Shown: positions 1 to 9,347, numbered from the stretch's first letter. The stretch is DNA of 64,000 nucleotides from Microvirga pakistanensis (GCF_004458765.1 NZ_SPJX01000469.1:62001-126000), one strand, 5' to 3'. A program made the numbers and translations. The notes: generated from the letters alone by a model not told the origin.

Positions 1-678
1 ATGGCCACCCGCGTGTTCATCGATGCCTTCCCGGGCATCGTCGGCCAGTGGCAGCAGATTATCGTCTTCATCTCCATTGCGTCGATGGCGCTCGGATCGT
101 TCGCCGCCATCGGCCAGCGCAACCTCAAGCGCCTGATGGCGTATTCATCCATCGGCAACGTCGGCTACGCGCTGATCGGCCTTGCCACCGGCACGGTCGA
201 GGGAGTGCAGGGCGTGGCCGTCTACATGGCGATCTATCTGGCCATGACGCTCGGCGCCTTCGCGGTCATTCTCGGCCTGCGCCGCGGCAACGTGATGTTC
301 GACAACATCGAGGATCTGTCGGGCCTCGCCCGCACGCATCCGGTCCTGGCCTTCTGCCTCGGCATGATGATGTTCTCTCTCGCGGGCATCCCGCCGCTCG
401 CCGGCTTCTTTGCGAAGTTCGCGGTGTTCAACGCGGCGATCAACGCCAACCTCGTGGCGCTCGCCATCATCGGCGTCGTGACCAGCGTGATCGGCGCTTA
501 CTATTACCTGCGCATCGTGAAAGTGATGTACTTCGACGAGCCGGGTGCCGCCTACGATTCCATGCCGGCCGGCGTGAAGCTGGTGCTCGGACTGTCGAGC
601 GTCTTCGTGGTGCTCTTCGGCATCGTCCCGGCTCCGCTGGTCGCAGCGGCGGGCGCTGCGGCGCGTTCCCTGTTCTGA
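1..678 (+). CDS. nuoN: NADH-quinone oxidoreductase subunit N, C-terminal part (5' end outside window)
   Basis: Proton-pumping membrane subunit of respiratory complex I, related to Mrp-type antiporters, in the inner membrane. The 225 visible residues are almost entirely hydrophobic, with about six membrane segments. The family block NLKRLMAYSSIG (visible residues 41-52) carries the conserved lysine region, and a LAGIPPLAGF-type motif follows. NuoN is usually about 480 residues, so roughly the first half lies upstream of the window, and the ATG at base 1 is internal rather than a start. Its stop overlaps the birA start (ATGA). nuoN-birA-rnj order is common in Hyphomicrobiales. Confidence 0.93.
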   Translation: MATRVFIDAFPGIVGQWQQIIVFISIASMALGSFAAIGQRNLKRLMAYSSIGNVGYALIGLATGTVEGVQGVAVYMAIYLAMTLGAFAVILGLRRGNVMFDNIEDLSGLARTHPVLAFCLGMMMFSLAGIPPLAGFFAKFAVFNAAINANLVALAIIGVVTSVIGAYYYLRIVKVMYFDEPGAAYDSMPAGVKLVLGLSSVFVVLFGIVPAPLVAAAGAAARSLF

Positions 679-1484
679 TGGTGGATCTGTCGCCGGAATC
701 CGAGGCCGCCGGTTATCGGCTGATTTCGACCGGGGCGACGGATTCGACCAACGACGATGCCCTCCGGGCGGCGCGCTCCGGCGATCCGGGGCCGCTCTGG
801 ATCGTGTCGGCGGAACAGCGCGCTGGCAGGGGACGACACGGCCGGCAGTGGTCGTCCCCGCAAGGCAATCTCTACGCCAGTCTTCTGCTCACGGATCCCT
901 GCGAGGCGCAACATGCCCCGCAGCTCGGGTTCGTGGCGGGTCTCGCGTTGCATGAGGCGGTGGAGGCTGTGACGGGCGTGGGCGCTCCGCGTCTCTCCCT
1001 CAAGTGGCCGAACGATCTTTTGCTCGACGGTGCGAAGGTGTCCGGCCTTTTGCTGGAGGGGCACAGAATCGACGGCCACGGCCCGCTGGCGATCGTCATC
1101 GGCTTCGGCGTGAACGTGGCTTTCGCCCCGACCGGCACGCCCTATCCGGCGTCGAGCCTTCAGACGGTCAGGCCCGGCCTGAACCGCGAAACGGTGTTCC
1201 GGGCTCTTTCCGCTGCCTTCGCGCGGACCTTCTCGGCCTGGCGCAATGGTACCCGCATGAATGCCGCCGATCCCTTCGGGCCGATTCGGCGGCTATGGCT
1301 GGAGCGGGCGGCGGGCCTCGGACACGAGGTGACCCTTCGGCTCCCGTCGGGCGAGAAGCGGGGCGTGTTCGAAGGGCTCGATCGGTCCGGCCGCCTTCAG
1401 CTGAAAACCGTCTCGGGGGCGGAACTCATCGACGCGGGCGACCTTTATTTTCCTCATCGGCTACACGATATAGCCAAGCCTTAG
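678..1484 (+). CDS. birA: biotin--[acetyl-CoA-carboxylase] ligase
   Basis: Activates biotin to biotinyl-5'-AMP and transfers it to the lysine of biotin carboxyl carrier proteins such as AccB. The 268-residue protein has the adenylate-binding loop GRGRHGRQW (residues 50-58), KWPND (109-113) and a following conserved lysine near 120, all hallmarks of the BPL/LplA catalytic fold, plus a small C-terminal beta domain. There is no N-terminal winged helix, so this is the short, non-repressor class. The ATG at 678 overlaps the nuoN stop, suggesting translational coupling. The open frame extends upstream inside nuoN, but that part does not resemble BirA. Confidence 0.93.
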   Translation: MVDLSPESEAAGYRLISTGATDSTNDDALRAARSGDPGPLWIVSAEQRAGRGRHGRQWSSPQGNLYASLLLTDPCEAQHAPQLGFVAGLALHEAVEAVTGVGAPRLSLKWPNDLLLDGAKVSGLLLEGHRIDGHGPLAIVIGFGVNVAFAPTGTPYPASSLQTVRPGLNRETVFRALSAAFARTFSAWRNGTRMNAADPFGPIRRLWLERAAGLGHEVTLRLPSGEKRGVFEGLDRSGRLQLKTVSGAELIDAGDLYFPHRLHDIAKP

Positions 1485-1512
1485 CGCTGGCATGACAAGG
1501 TCTTGAACAAGT

Positions 1513-3186
1513 ATGGCATCCCCTCAGGACGAATTGGTGTTTCTGCCCCTCGGCGGCCTCGGCGAAATCGGCATGAACGCTGCCCTCTACGGCTTCGGGC
1601 CGGAGACGAACCGGCAATGGATCCTTGTCGATTGCGGCATGGGCTTCGGCGGCGAGGAGCAGTTGCCGGGGATTGACCTGGTTTATCCGGATCTCCGCTT
1701 CCTTGAGGAGGAGCGGCATAATCTTCTCGGCATCTTCATCACCCACGCGCATGAGGACCACATCGGCGCCCTCGTCGAAATGTGGCCGCGCCTGCGCGCG
1801 CCGGTCTATGCCACCAGGTTCGCAATCGGACTTCTCGAAACCCGCCGCCTGAGCGAAGCGGATGCTCCGAAGATCGAACTCAACGAGATCGCGCCCGGGC
1901 AGCGCCTGAAACTCGGTGCCTTCGACATCGAATACGTGCCGGTCGCCCATTCAATTCCTGAATCGAATGGGCTTGCGATCCGCACGCCGCATGGCCTTGT
2001 GGTCCATACGGGCGACTGGAAGCTCGATCCCACCCCGTATCTCGGCAGCCTCACGTCCGAGGAGACGTTCCGGGCGCTGGGAGAGGAGGGGGTTCTCGCC
2101 CTCGTGTGCGATTCCACCAACGTGGTGCGTGACGGCGAAAGTCCGAGCGAGGCGGACGTGGCCAGGAACCTCGCCGCGCTCATCAAGGATGCGCCCCATC
2201 GCGTCGCCATCACCACTTTCGCGTCCAACGTCGCGCGCATCCGCTCCGTGGCGGAGGCGGCTCGGGAGTGCGGGCGTGAGGTGATCGTGGTGGGCCGCGC
2301 CATGGACCGGGTCGTGGAGGTCGCGAAGGAGTGCGGCTATCTCGACGACCTGCCGGAATTCCGCTCGGCCGAGAATTTCGGCTACATCCCGCGCGACAAG
2401 GTGGTCGCGGTCCTGACCGGCTCGCAAGGCGAGCCGCGGGCGGCTCTGGCGCGGATCGCCGCCGACGAGCATCCCGATATCGCCCTGACGGCCGGCGATC
2501 GCGTGATCTTTTCGTCCCGCGCCATTCCCGGCAACGAGAAGGGCGTCGGTTCCATCATCAACAGCCTGATCGAGCAGGGCATCGAGGTCATCACGGACCG
2601 AACGGAACTGGTCCACGTGTCGGGCCACCCGCGCCGGGGCGAACTCGCGAAAATGTACGAGTGGACGAAGCCGCGGATCGCCATTCCGGCCCATGGCGAG
2701 CCGCTGCACCTGGCCGAGCACGCCAAGTTCGCGCGTCAGCAGGGCGTCCCGGAGGTGGTGCGGGCGAAGAACGGCACTCTCGTGCGCCTCGCGCCCGGCA
2801 AGGCCGAAATCGTCGACACAATTCCGGCAGGCCGGGTGTACAAGGACGGCAACATCGTCATTCCGGCAGGCGAGCGCGCCATCCCGGAGCGCCGCAAGCT
2901 CGCCTTCGCGGGCATCGTGACGGTGGCCATCGCCATCGATGATCGCGGCGAGATCGCGGGCGATCCGGTGGTGGACGTCATGGGCCTGCCCGAGAAGAAC
3001 CGGCAGGGCCGCGACCTGACCGACATCATCGCCGACACGGTCGCTGACCTGCTCGATACATTGCCCAAGGCCAAGCGGCGCGATCCCGAAGCCGTCGAGA
3101 ACGCCGTTCACCGCGCCGTGCGCGCCGCCGTGAACCAGGAATGGGGCAAGAAGCCCGCCTGTCATGTGCTCGTGATCGAGGTATAA
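1513..3186 (+). CDS. rnj: ribonuclease J
   Basis: Metallo-beta-lactamase/beta-CASP nuclease that processes and degrades RNA (5'-3' exo- and endonuclease activity), cytoplasmic. The 557 residues match RNase J length. The zinc-binding motif HAHEDH is at 78-83, VHTGD-type and CDSTN motifs follow, a beta-CASP segment with ASNVARI is central, and a HVSGHP motif with a C-terminal RNase J domain closes the protein. It starts 28 bp after birA. Alphaproteobacteria commonly carry RNase J together with RNase E, so it is not evidence of Gram-positive origin. Confidence 0.93.
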   Translation: MASPQDELVFLPLGGLGEIGMNAALYGFGPETNRQWILVDCGMGFGGEEQLPGIDLVYPDLRFLEEERHNLLGIFITHAHEDHIGALVEMWPRLRAPVYATRFAIGLLETRRLSEADAPKIELNEIAPGQRLKLGAFDIEYVPVAHSIPESNGLAIRTPHGLVVHTGDWKLDPTPYLGSLTSEETFRALGEEGVLALVCDSTNVVRDGESPSEADVARNLAALIKDAPHRVAITTFASNVARIRSVAEAARECGREVIVVGRAMDRVVEVAKECGYLDDLPEFRSAENFGYIPRDKVVAVLTGSQGEPRAALARIAADEHPDIALTAGDRVIFSSRAIPGNEKGVGSIINSLIEQGIEVITDRTELVHVSGHPRRGELAKMYEWTKPRIAIPAHGEPLHLAEHAKFARQQGVPEVVRAKNGTLVRLAPGKAEIVDTIPAGRVYKDGNIVIPAGERAIPERRKLAFAGIVTVAIAIDDRGEIAGDPVVDVMGLPEKNRQGRDLTDIIADTVADLLDTLPKAKRRDPEAVENAVHRAVRAAVNQEWGKKPACHVLVIEV

Positions 3187-3217
3187 GACGGGCCGTTCTG
3201 TCCTGGAGGGGAGCACC

Positions 3218-3622
3218 ATGCTCGGTCGCCTGAACCATGTGGCCATCGCTGTCCGCGACCTCGCGGCGGCCTCCGCGCTCTACCGCGGCACGCTCGGCGC
3301 GCAGGTGTCCGAGCCCGCCGCACTGGAGGAGCACGGCGTCACGGTGGTGTTCGTCACCCTGCCCAATACGAAGATCGAGCTGCTCGAGCCCCTCGGCGCG
3401 GATTCTCCCATCGCCAAGTTCCTGGAGCGGAACCCGGACGGTGGGATTCACCACGTCTGCTATGAGGTGGACGACATTCTGGCCGCGCGGGACCGGCTTG
3501 TTAATTCCGGGGCCAGGGTGCTGGGCTCGGGCGAGCCGAAGACCGGCGCCCATGGGAAGCCGGTGCTGTTCCTGCATCCCAAGGATTTCAACGGAACCCT
3601 CGTCGAGCTTGAGCAGGTCTGA
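3218..3622 (+). CDS. mce: methylmalonyl-CoA epimerase
   Basis: Interconverts (2R)- and (2S)-methylmalonyl-CoA, feeding propionyl-CoA carbon into succinyl-CoA through the B12-dependent mutase, and serving the ethylmalonyl-CoA route where present. The protein is 134 residues, a two-module VOC fold. Likely metal ligands are His7 (RLNHVAIAV), Glu54, His78 or His79 (GGIHHVCYEV) and Glu130 near the C-terminus, in the order seen in the family. It starts 31 bp after rnj with a GGAGGGGAG ribosome-binding site. The rnj-mce-DUF1467 neighbourhood is typical of Rhizobiales. A generic glyoxalase is the alternative, but the terminal motifs fit Mce better. Confidence 0.9.
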   Translation: MLGRLNHVAIAVRDLAAASALYRGTLGAQVSEPAALEEHGVTVVFVTLPNTKIELLEPLGADSPIAKFLERNPDGGIHHVCYEVDDILAARDRLVNSGARVLGSGEPKTGAHGKPVLFLHPKDFNGTLVELEQV

Positions 3623-3680
3623 GGACAAGCTGTTGATAAGTTTAGTCAGAGCCCTTTCGGCCTCCCTATGGTCCACCTTG

Positions 3681-3968
3681 ATGGCGGTCGCCGTCATCTC
3701 CGGAATCGCCGTTGCGGTTGCGGTCAACGGGTTCGCTCTCCGGGTGAGCGGAGGCCTGGCCCTCTACTTCGTCATCTGGTGGATCATGCTCTTCGCAATC
3801 CTGCCTTTCGGGGTCCGCAGCCAAATAGAGAGCGGAGACCACGTGGCCGGAACCGAGCCGGGCGCGCCGTCCGTCCATGGGCTTCAGGAAAAAGCCATCT
3901 GGACCTCGCTCGTGGCGGCCGTTGTCCTGGTGATCGTGGTCGCCGTGTTCCCCCTGGCGGGGCTGTAG
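3681..3968 (+). CDS. DUF1467 family small membrane protein
   Basis: A 95-residue protein of unknown function with two or three membrane segments. The block ALYFVIWWIMLFAILPFG followed by VRSQ is the signature of DUF1467, which sits next to mce in many alphaproteobacteria; the C-terminus is another hydrophobic helix. The start is uncertain. ATG 3681 gives an extra N-terminal hydrophobic helix. GTG 3744 would give the usual short family start. TTG 3633 has a GAGGA seven bases upstream, but the codons after it look non-coding. No function can be inferred beyond membrane location. Confidence 0.72.
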   Translation: MAVAVISGIAVAVAVNGFALRVSGGLALYFVIWWIMLFAILPFGVRSQIESGDHVAGTEPGAPSVHGLQEKAIWTSLVAAVVLVIVVAVFPLAGL

Positions 3969-4013
3969 GAGGGGGCTCCTCGGCACCCGGTACCCGGCAC
4001 CCGTATATGGGGA

Positions 4014-4448
4014 TCATGCCGCGACCGGCAGGCTTCCGGGCTCGCTCCCCGCCGCCTGAGGAAATCCCTCATCGGCCCATCCCGTCATGCCGCCGATCAT
4101 GACTTTCACCCTGCGACCAAGCCCCGCCAGCCGAAAGGCCGCCTTATCCGTTCCGTTGCAGTGCGGACCCGCGCAATAGACCACGAACAGTGTCTCGGCG
4201 GGCCAATCCTGCATCTTGCGTTCGGTCATCTTGCCATGAGGCAGGTTGAGGGCGCCGGGAACATGGCCCTGCGCATAGAGCGACGGCCCCCGCACGTCGA
4301 GCAGTACGAAATCTTGCGCACCCTGGCACAGGGCATGGTGGACGTCCCAGCAATCCGTCTCCAGCGCCAGGCGCCTGGCGTAGTGATCCCGTACGGTCTG
4401 CGGGTCGGCGGCAGGCACTTCCGTCACGACGTTGGTCATGGTCTTCAT
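4014..4448 (-). CDS. rhodanese-like sulfurtransferase domain protein
   Basis: A 144-residue single-domain rhodanese, the family that moves sulfane sulfur through a cysteine persulfide. Visible blocks are LLDVRGPSLYAQGHVPGA (around residues 49-66), a typical rhodanese core, and an active-site loop beginning at Cys92 in VVYCAGPHCNG, with a second Cys near 97. The C-terminal GGMTGW motif also fits. The substrate is unknown. It is divergent from the ftrA-like regulator with about 80 bp between the starts, so it may be that regulator's target. The pair lies between DUF1467 and proS and interrupts an otherwise housekeeping gene run. An alternative start is the second ATG at 4439. Confidence 0.82.
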   Translation of the reverse strand: MKTMTNVVTEVPAADPQTVRDHYARRLALETDCWDVHHALCQGAQDFVLLDVRGPSLYAQGHVPGALNLPHGKMTERKMQDWPAETLFVVYCAGPHCNGTDKAAFRLAGLGRRVKVMIGGMTGWADEGFPQAAGSEPGSLPVAA

Positions 4449-4527
4449 CCTCTCAAACGGGTCGATGAAAGCTATGCGAGTGCCTGGGGGCTCGACACTG
4501 GCAGGGTTGCCATTTAGCGTTCAGATC

Positions 4528-5529
4528 ATGCCAAACATGCACTCGAATCCTGGACCGCTCGTGGCGGCGCTGGCCTATGACGGGCTCTGCACCTTCGAGT
4601 TCGGCGTGACGTACGAAGTCTTCGGCCTTCCGCGTCCCGAGATGGGCGGTGACTGGTACCGCTTTTCCGTCTGCAGAGCCGAGAATGGGCCTTTGCGGGC
4701 CGCCGGAGGGCTGACTGTTACTCCCGATTCAGGGTTGTCCCTGCTGGAGCAAGCCGATCTCATCATCGTGCCAGGCTGGCGCGAGCCGGGCGGTGGCGTG
4801 CCTGTCCACATCACGGACGCCCTTAGGCTGGCGCACGGCCGGGGCGCGCGACTGGCCTCTCTCTGCTCCGGCGTATTCGTGCTTGCTGCGACGGGACTGC
4901 TCGATGGACGGAGTGCAACGACCCACTGGCGCTACGTGGACAAGCTCCGGGCCTGTCACCCGGCCGTGAATGTCGCGCCGGACGTTCTTTATACGGACGA
5001 GGGTTCCCTTCTGACGGCGGCCGGGAGCGCCGCGGGGATTGACCTGTGTCTTCATATCGTTCGGGCAGACTATGGGCCCGATATCGCCAACAGCGTCGCC
5101 CGCCGTCTCGTCGTGCCGCCCCACCGGGACGGAGGCCAGGCACAGTTCATCGAGCGGCCAGTGCCCCGCCAGCATGAGGGCGCGCGCCTAAGCGTGCTCA
5201 TCGATTGGATGAGACGGCATCTGAAGGAGGAACTCACGATCAGTGTTCTGGCCGAGCGGGCCGGAATGAGCACACGCACGTTCCAGCGGCGCTTCGAGGA
5301 GACCACCGGGCTTCCGGCGGGCGAGTGGATTGTGCAGGAACGGCTCTCATGCGCCCGGGAACTGCTGGAGCGGCCGGAAGGCCTCGCACTTGACAGGATT
5401 GCTGAACTCAGTGGTTTTGGCTCGGTCGAAGCCCTGCGGCACCATTTCAGATCCCGACTGAGGACCAGCCCCAGCGCTTATCGAGCCAGGTTCGGGCACC
5501 GGGCACCGCAGGCGGCCGCGCAAAGTTGA
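4528..5529 (+). CDS. ftrA: FtrA/GlxA-type transcriptional regulator (DJ-1/PfpI domain plus AraC HTH)
   Basis: A 333-residue two-domain regulator. Residues about 10-190 form a DJ-1/PfpI (class I amidotransferase-like) sensor domain with the elbow cysteine at 113 (SLCSGVF). Residues about 230-325 form an AraC-type double helix-turn-helix (LTISVLAERAGMSTRTFQRR, then a second HTH ending in RTSPSAYRARF). This arrangement matches FtrA, often found beside rhodanese genes. The start at 4528 is chosen over in-frame codons from 4432 because the upstream codons overlap the divergent promoter region and carry no domain sequence. It probably controls the adjacent rhodanese gene and itself (inference). The exact ligand is unknown. 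Confidence 0.82.
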   Translation: MPNMHSNPGPLVAALAYDGLCTFEFGVTYEVFGLPRPEMGGDWYRFSVCRAENGPLRAAGGLTVTPDSGLSLLEQADLIIVPGWREPGGGVPVHITDALRLAHGRGARLASLCSGVFVLAATGLLDGRSATTHWRYVDKLRACHPAVNVAPDVLYTDEGSLLTAAGSAAGIDLCLHIVRADYGPDIANSVARRLVVPPHRDGGQAQFIERPVPRQHEGARLSVLIDWMRRHLKEELTISVLAERAGMSTRTFQRRFEETTGLPAGEWIVQERLSCARELLERPEGLALDRIAELSGFGSVEALRHHFRSRLRTSPSAYRARFGHRAPQAAAQS

Positions 5530-5559
5530 AATCTTCGGATGGGTTTAACCTAAAGAAAA

Positions 5560-5593
5560 AGCAAGGCTTTCGCCTTGCTCAACTGCCTTTTTT
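5560..5593. terminator. hairpin terminator after the ftrA-like gene
   Basis: Seven-base-pair stem AGCAAGG (5560-5566) with CCTTGCT (5573-5579), loop CTTTCG, and six Ts at 5588-5593 on the plus strand. An A-rich tract lies immediately 5' of the stem, so the minus strand would also read hairpin then TTTTT. It probably ends ftrA. Between here and 5763 I see no gene. Confidence 0.55.
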
Positions 5594-5763
5594 GGCGTTG
5601 TTTTGATCCCTGGCTTTCTGGCACCGGCGCCTCAGCTGGCGCTTGGGGATCGCGTTCCTCCCGAAACTCGGACCGCCGCCTCTGCCTTTTCGAAGGTCTG
5701 AGACGTTAACAAAGGTTTATAGTTGGCTTCCGTTGCGGTGTCACTATTTTTAGGCGGGCCCTG

Positions 5764-5886
5764 ATGCATTTTGCGGCACTTATTGTATTGATCTTTGGTC
5801 TAATCCATTGCGTCGCAGGGCCGGGCGAGGGAAGGCAGCTTGTCTTTTCGCCGTCGGCTGTGTTGTGTGCTGGAAACGAGTCGTGA
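5764..5886 (+). CDS. possible 40-residue hydrophobic peptide upstream of proS
   Basis: Small reading frame of 40 codons. The N-terminal 18 residues are strongly hydrophobic (ALIVLIFGLIHCVAG) and resemble a signal or lipoprotein-like segment with a cysteine at 16; the tail is polar. There is no clear ribosome-binding site, and codon use is poorer in G/C third positions than in neighbouring genes, so it may be chance. It ends 38 bp before proS and would be a leader ORF if real. No homolog is recognised. Confidence 0.2.
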   Translation: MHFAALIVLIFGLIHCVAGPGEGRQLVFSPSAVLCAGNES

Positions 5887-5924
5887 CTCACCGTTCCACC
5901 CCCGATCGAGACTGAAGGCGTCCT

Positions 5925-7253
5925 ATGCGTTTGAGCCGCTATTTCCTCCCCATTCTCCGCGAGACGCCGAAAGAGGCGGAGATCGTCTCCCACCGCCTGA
6001 TGCTGCGCGCCGGCATGATCCGCCAGGAGGCGGCCGGTATCTATGCGTGGCTGCCGCTGGGTCTGAAGGTGCTCAACAAGGTCAACGCCATCGTTCGGGA
6101 GGAGCAGAATCGCTCCGGCGCCATCGAGCTTCTGATGCCGACGATCCAGTCTGCCGATCTCTGGCGGGAATCGGGCCGCTATGACGCTTACGGCAAGGAG
6201 ATGCTGCGCATCCAGGACCGCCACGAGCGCGACATGCTTTTTGGTCCCACCAACGAGGAAATGATCACCGAGATCTTCCGGGGCTGTGTGCGCTCCTACA
6301 AGGACCTGCCCCTGAACCTCTATCACATTCAGTGGAAGTTCCGCGACGAGGTGCGCCCGCGCTTCGGCGTCATGCGCTCCCGTGAGTTCCTGATGAAGGA
6401 TGCCTATTCCTTCGATCTGGATCAGGCCGGTGCGGTCCATTCCTACAACAAGATGTTCGTGGCCTACCTTCGCACCTTCGCCCGCATGGGCCTGAAGGCG
6501 ATCCCGATGCGCGCCGATACCGGCCCGATCGGCGGCAACCTGAGCCACGAGTTCATCATCCTGGCCTCTACCGGCGAGAGCGAGGTGTTCTGCCACGCGG
6601 ATTACCTCGATTACGAGATCCCGCCCGCGAACACGAATTTCGACGACGTTCCCGGCCTGCAGAGCACGGTCGACAAATGGACGTCGCTTTATGCCGCGAC
6701 CTCGGAAATGCACGATACGGCGGCATTCGACGCCGTTCCCGCCGACAAGAAGATGTCCGCGCGCGGCATCGAGGTCGGTCACATCTTCTATTTCGGCACC
6801 AAGTATTCCGAGCCCATGGGCGCGAAGGTCATGGGACCGGACGGGCAGGAGAAGCCGGTCCATATGGGCTCCTACGGCATAGGCCCGAGCCGCCTGATCG
6901 CCGCCATCATCGAGGCGAGCCACGACGAGAACGGCATCATCTGGCCGGAAGCCGTGGCCCCGTTCGATGTGGCGATCCTCAACCTGAAGGTGGGGGATTC
7001 CGGCACGGACGCGGCGAGCGAGCGCTTGTACCGCGAACTCACCGCCGCCGGTCGCGACGTGCTCTACGACGACCGCGACGAGCGTCCTGGCGGAAAGTTC
7101 GCCACCGCGGATCTCATCGGCGTGCCTTGGCAGGTGCTGATCGGCCCGAAGGGCCTGGCCGACGGCAAGGTGGAGTTGAAGAACCGCGCCACCGGCGAGC
7201 GCGAGCTTTTGTCGGTCGATGACGTGGCCGCGCGGCTGACGGCTCATAAATAA
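5925..7253 (+). CDS. proS: prolyl-tRNA synthetase (short, alphaproteobacterial type)
   Basis: Class II synthetase that charges tRNA-Pro. At 442 residues it is the short form. The N-terminal [15 protein letters not shown], the class II motif region with [15 protein letters not shown], the [21 protein letters not shown] block and the HEFIILA segment are all visible. The protein runs on directly, without the approximately 180-residue INS editing domain of E. coli ProRS, so editing of mischarged Ala-tRNA-Pro would need a trans-acting factor (ProXp/YbaK type), not seen here. The C-terminal anticodon-binding domain is present. lolC follows six bases after the stop. Confidence 0.95.
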   Translation: MRLSRYFLPILRETPKEAEIVSHRLMLRAGMIRQEAAGIYAWLPLGLKVLNKVNAIVREEQNRSGAIELLMPTIQSADLWRESGRYDAYGKEMLRIQDRHERDMLFGPTNEEMITEIFRGCVRSYKDLPLNLYHIQWKFRDEVRPRFGVMRSREFLMKDAYSFDLDQAGAVHSYNKMFVAYLRTFARMGLKAIPMRADTGPIGGNLSHEFIILASTGESEVFCHADYLDYEIPPANTNFDDVPGLQSTVDKWTSLYAATSEMHDTAAFDAVPADKKMSARGIEVGHIFYFGTKYSEPMGAKVMGPDGQEKPVHMGSYGIGPSRLIAAIIEASHDENGIIWPEAVAPFDVAILNLKVGDSGTDAASERLYRELTAAGRDVLYDDRDERPGGKFATADLIGVPWQVLIGPKGLADGKVELKNRATGERELLSVDDVAARLTAHK

Positions 7254-7259
7254 GCTCCC

Positions 7260-8534
7260 ATGGCCAAAGAAGCACCGACCGGAACCAAGCCTTTCTCGCT
7301 CTTCGAGTGGATGCTCGCCGGACGCTACCTGCGCACGCGGCGGCGGGAAGGGTTCGTGTCGGTCATCGCGGGATTCTCCTTCCTGGGCATCATGCTGGGC
7401 GTCGCCACGCTCATCGTGGTGCTCTCGGTCATGAACGGCTTCCGCAAGGAGCTGCTCGACAAGATCGTGGGGATCAACGGCCATATCTTCGTGGCGCCCA
7501 TCGAAAGTCCGCTCACCGATTATCCCGAAGTCGCGGCGCGCATCGCCGCCGTTCCGGGCGTTCGGCGCGCGATCCCGCTGGTGGAGGGGCAGGCCTTCGG
7601 GTCCTCCCAATACAACGGCAGCGGCGTTCTCGTGCGCGGCATCCGCTCGAACGACCTGCGCCAGATCGAGCACATCGCCGGCAATCTCCGTCAGGGATCG
7701 CTCGATAATTTCGAGGAAGGCGAGGGAGTCGCCATTGGACGGCGCCTCGCCGAGGCCCTTTCGATCCAGGCGGGGGACACGCTGACCCTCATCACGCCCC
7801 GCGGCGCGGCGACACCCTTCGGCACGGCGCCGCGCGTGAAGGGCTATCCCGTCAAGGCGGTGTTCGAAATCGGCATGTCCGAGTTCGATTCCACCTTCGT
7901 CTTCATGCCGCTCACCGAGGCGCAGAATTACTTCAACCGACAGGGCGACGTGCAGCTGATCGAGGTTTACCTCAACGACGCCGACAGGGTGGATCAGGCC
8001 CGGGCCGCCATCGAGGAGGCGGCCGGCAGGCCGATCCTCATGACCGACTGGCGCCAGCGCAACCGCACCTTCTTCGGGGCGCTGGAGGTGGAGCGCAACG
8101 TCATGTTCCTCATCCTCACGCTGATCGTGCTGGTGGCGGCACTCAACATCATCTCGGGCCTCATCATGCTCGTGAAGGACAAGTCCAGCGACATCGCGAT
8201 CCTGCGCACCATGGGGGCCACGCGCGGCGCGGTGATGCGCATTTTCCTTATCACCGGCGCGTCCATCGGTATCGTCGGAACCCTCGCGGGCTTCGGGCTT
8301 GGGCTGCTGCTTGCCCTCAACGTCGAGCACATCCGCGATTTCATCTCCCGACTGACCAACACGAACCTGTTTCCGGCGGAGCTTTATTTCCTCAGCCGTC
8401 TGCCGGCCGACGTGAATCCGACCGAGGTCGCGACCATCCTCATCATGGCGATGGTTCTGTCGCTGCTCGCGACCCTCTATCCCTCCTGGCGGGCTGCGAA
8501 GCTCGACCCCGTCGAAGCGTTGCGTTACGGTTGA
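7260..8534 (+). CDS. lolC: lipoprotein-releasing ABC transporter permease LolC/LolE
   Basis: Inner-membrane permease of the Lol system, which extracts outer-membrane lipoproteins and hands them to LolA. The 424 residues show the MacB/FtsX layout: an N-terminal membrane helix around 32-60 ([20 protein letters not shown]), a large periplasmic domain to about 275, and three C-terminal helices including [16 protein letters not shown], the coupling segment typical of the family, and a final [20 protein letters not shown]. Only one permease gene is present, so it probably acts as a homodimer, as usual in alphaproteobacteria (established for the family, inferred here). It is immediately followed by lolD. 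Confidence 0.93.
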   Translation: MAKEAPTGTKPFSLFEWMLAGRYLRTRRREGFVSVIAGFSFLGIMLGVATLIVVLSVMNGFRKELLDKIVGINGHIFVAPIESPLTDYPEVAARIAAVPGVRRAIPLVEGQAFGSSQYNGSGVLVRGIRSNDLRQIEHIAGNLRQGSLDNFEEGEGVAIGRRLAEALSIQAGDTLTLITPRGAATPFGTAPRVKGYPVKAVFEIGMSEFDSTFVFMPLTEAQNYFNRQGDVQLIEVYLNDADRVDQARAAIEEAAGRPILMTDWRQRNRTFFGALEVERNVMFLILTLIVLVAALNIISGLIMLVKDKSSDIAILRTMGATRGAVMRIFLITGASIGIVGTLAGFGLGLLLALNVEHIRDFISRLTNTNLFPAELYFLSRLPADVNPTEVATILIMAMVLSLLATLYPSWRAAKLDPVEALRYG

Positions 8535-8536
8535 TC

Positions 8537-9232
8537 ATGGCGCCCGGACAAACCCAGCCCGCCCTCCACCTCTCTCAAGTCGAACGTCGCTATCCTCAAG
8601 GGGACACCTTCCTCGAGGTGCTGCGTGGGGCCGAACTCGCGATCTGGCCGGGCGAGATCGTCGCCCTCATCGCGCCGTCGGGCACCGGAAAATCCACGCT
8701 GCTGCACGTCGCGGGCCTCCTTGAGAAGCCTGACGGCGGCGAAGTCTATGTCGGCGGAAAGCGGACCTCGCACATGAGCGACAAGGATCGCACGCGCGTT
8801 CGCCGCGAGGAGCTGGGTTTCGTCTATCAGTTCCACCACCTGCTGCCGGAGCTGTCGGCGCTCGAGAACGTGGTGATCCCTCAGCTCATTCGCGGCCTGC
8901 CGAAGGCGGAGGCCGAGAACAGGGCCAGCCAGCTCCTGACCTTCCTGGGGCTCGGCAAGCGCCTCAAGCACCGCCCCGGCGAGCTCTCGGGCGGCGAGCA
9001 GCAACGGGTGGCCATCGCCCGCGCGGTCGCCAATGCGCCGCGCCTGCTGCTCGCAGACGAACCCACCGGCAATCTCGATCCGCACACTTCGGACCGGGTC
9101 TTCCAGACCTTGGTCGCCATCGTGCGGGCCTCCCGGCTCGCGGCGCTGATCGCCACGCACAACATGGATCTCGCCGCGCGCATGGACCGCCGGGTCACGA
9201 TCCGCGACGGGCTGATCGTGCAGTTGCCCTAG
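8537..9232 (+). CDS. lolD: lipoprotein-releasing ABC transporter ATP-binding protein LolD
   Basis: ATPase partner of the LolC permease. The 231-residue protein has Walker [10 protein letters not shown] (residues 46-54), the ABC signature LSGGEQQR near 150, Walker B LLLADEP near 171-177 and the H-loop THNMD. Two starts are possible: ATG 8537, two bases after the lolC stop, or TTG 8531, which overlaps that stop. ATG is chosen on codon preference. Close spacing with lolC shows one operon. Confidence 0.94.
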   Translation: MAPGQTQPALHLSQVERRYPQGDTFLEVLRGAELAIWPGEIVALIAPSGTGKSTLLHVAGLLEKPDGGEVYVGGKRTSHMSDKDRTRVRREELGFVYQFHHLLPELSALENVVIPQLIRGLPKAEAENRASQLLTFLGLGKRLKHRPGELSGGEQQRVAIARAVANAPRLLLADEPTGNLDPHTSDRVFQTLVAIVRASRLAALIATHNMDLAARMDRRVTIRDGLIVQLP

Positions 9233-9233
9233 A

Positions 9234-9283
9234 GGATCGGACCCGAGAGTGGAGTTACACTTTTGGAGTCAATCCGATGCTCC
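9234..9283. repeat. dispersed palindromic intergenic repeat, copy 1
   Basis: About 50 bp directly after the lolD stop. It is an imperfect palindrome: GAGAGTGGAG and ACACTTTTGG arms flanked by ATCGGACC and CAATCCGAT. Its core resembles the elements at 9348-9394 and 17605-17648 in this window, all sharing a TCCxCTTTT-like half followed by CGATxCxCT. It is probably a REP-type interspersed element; a role in transcript ends is possible but not shown. Confidence 0.55.
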
Positions 9284-9347
9284 GCTCTTAGGAGGGCGCA
9301 TCGTTTGGTGCGGACCCGAAGGGCCGCGTCAGCGACCCGGACGGCCA

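Noticed and set aside
5706-8330. An 874-codon open frame on the minus strand
   Set aside because: It lies opposite proS and most of lolC, has His/Asp/Arg-rich composition typical of antisense frames in GC-rich genes, and shows no domain motif.
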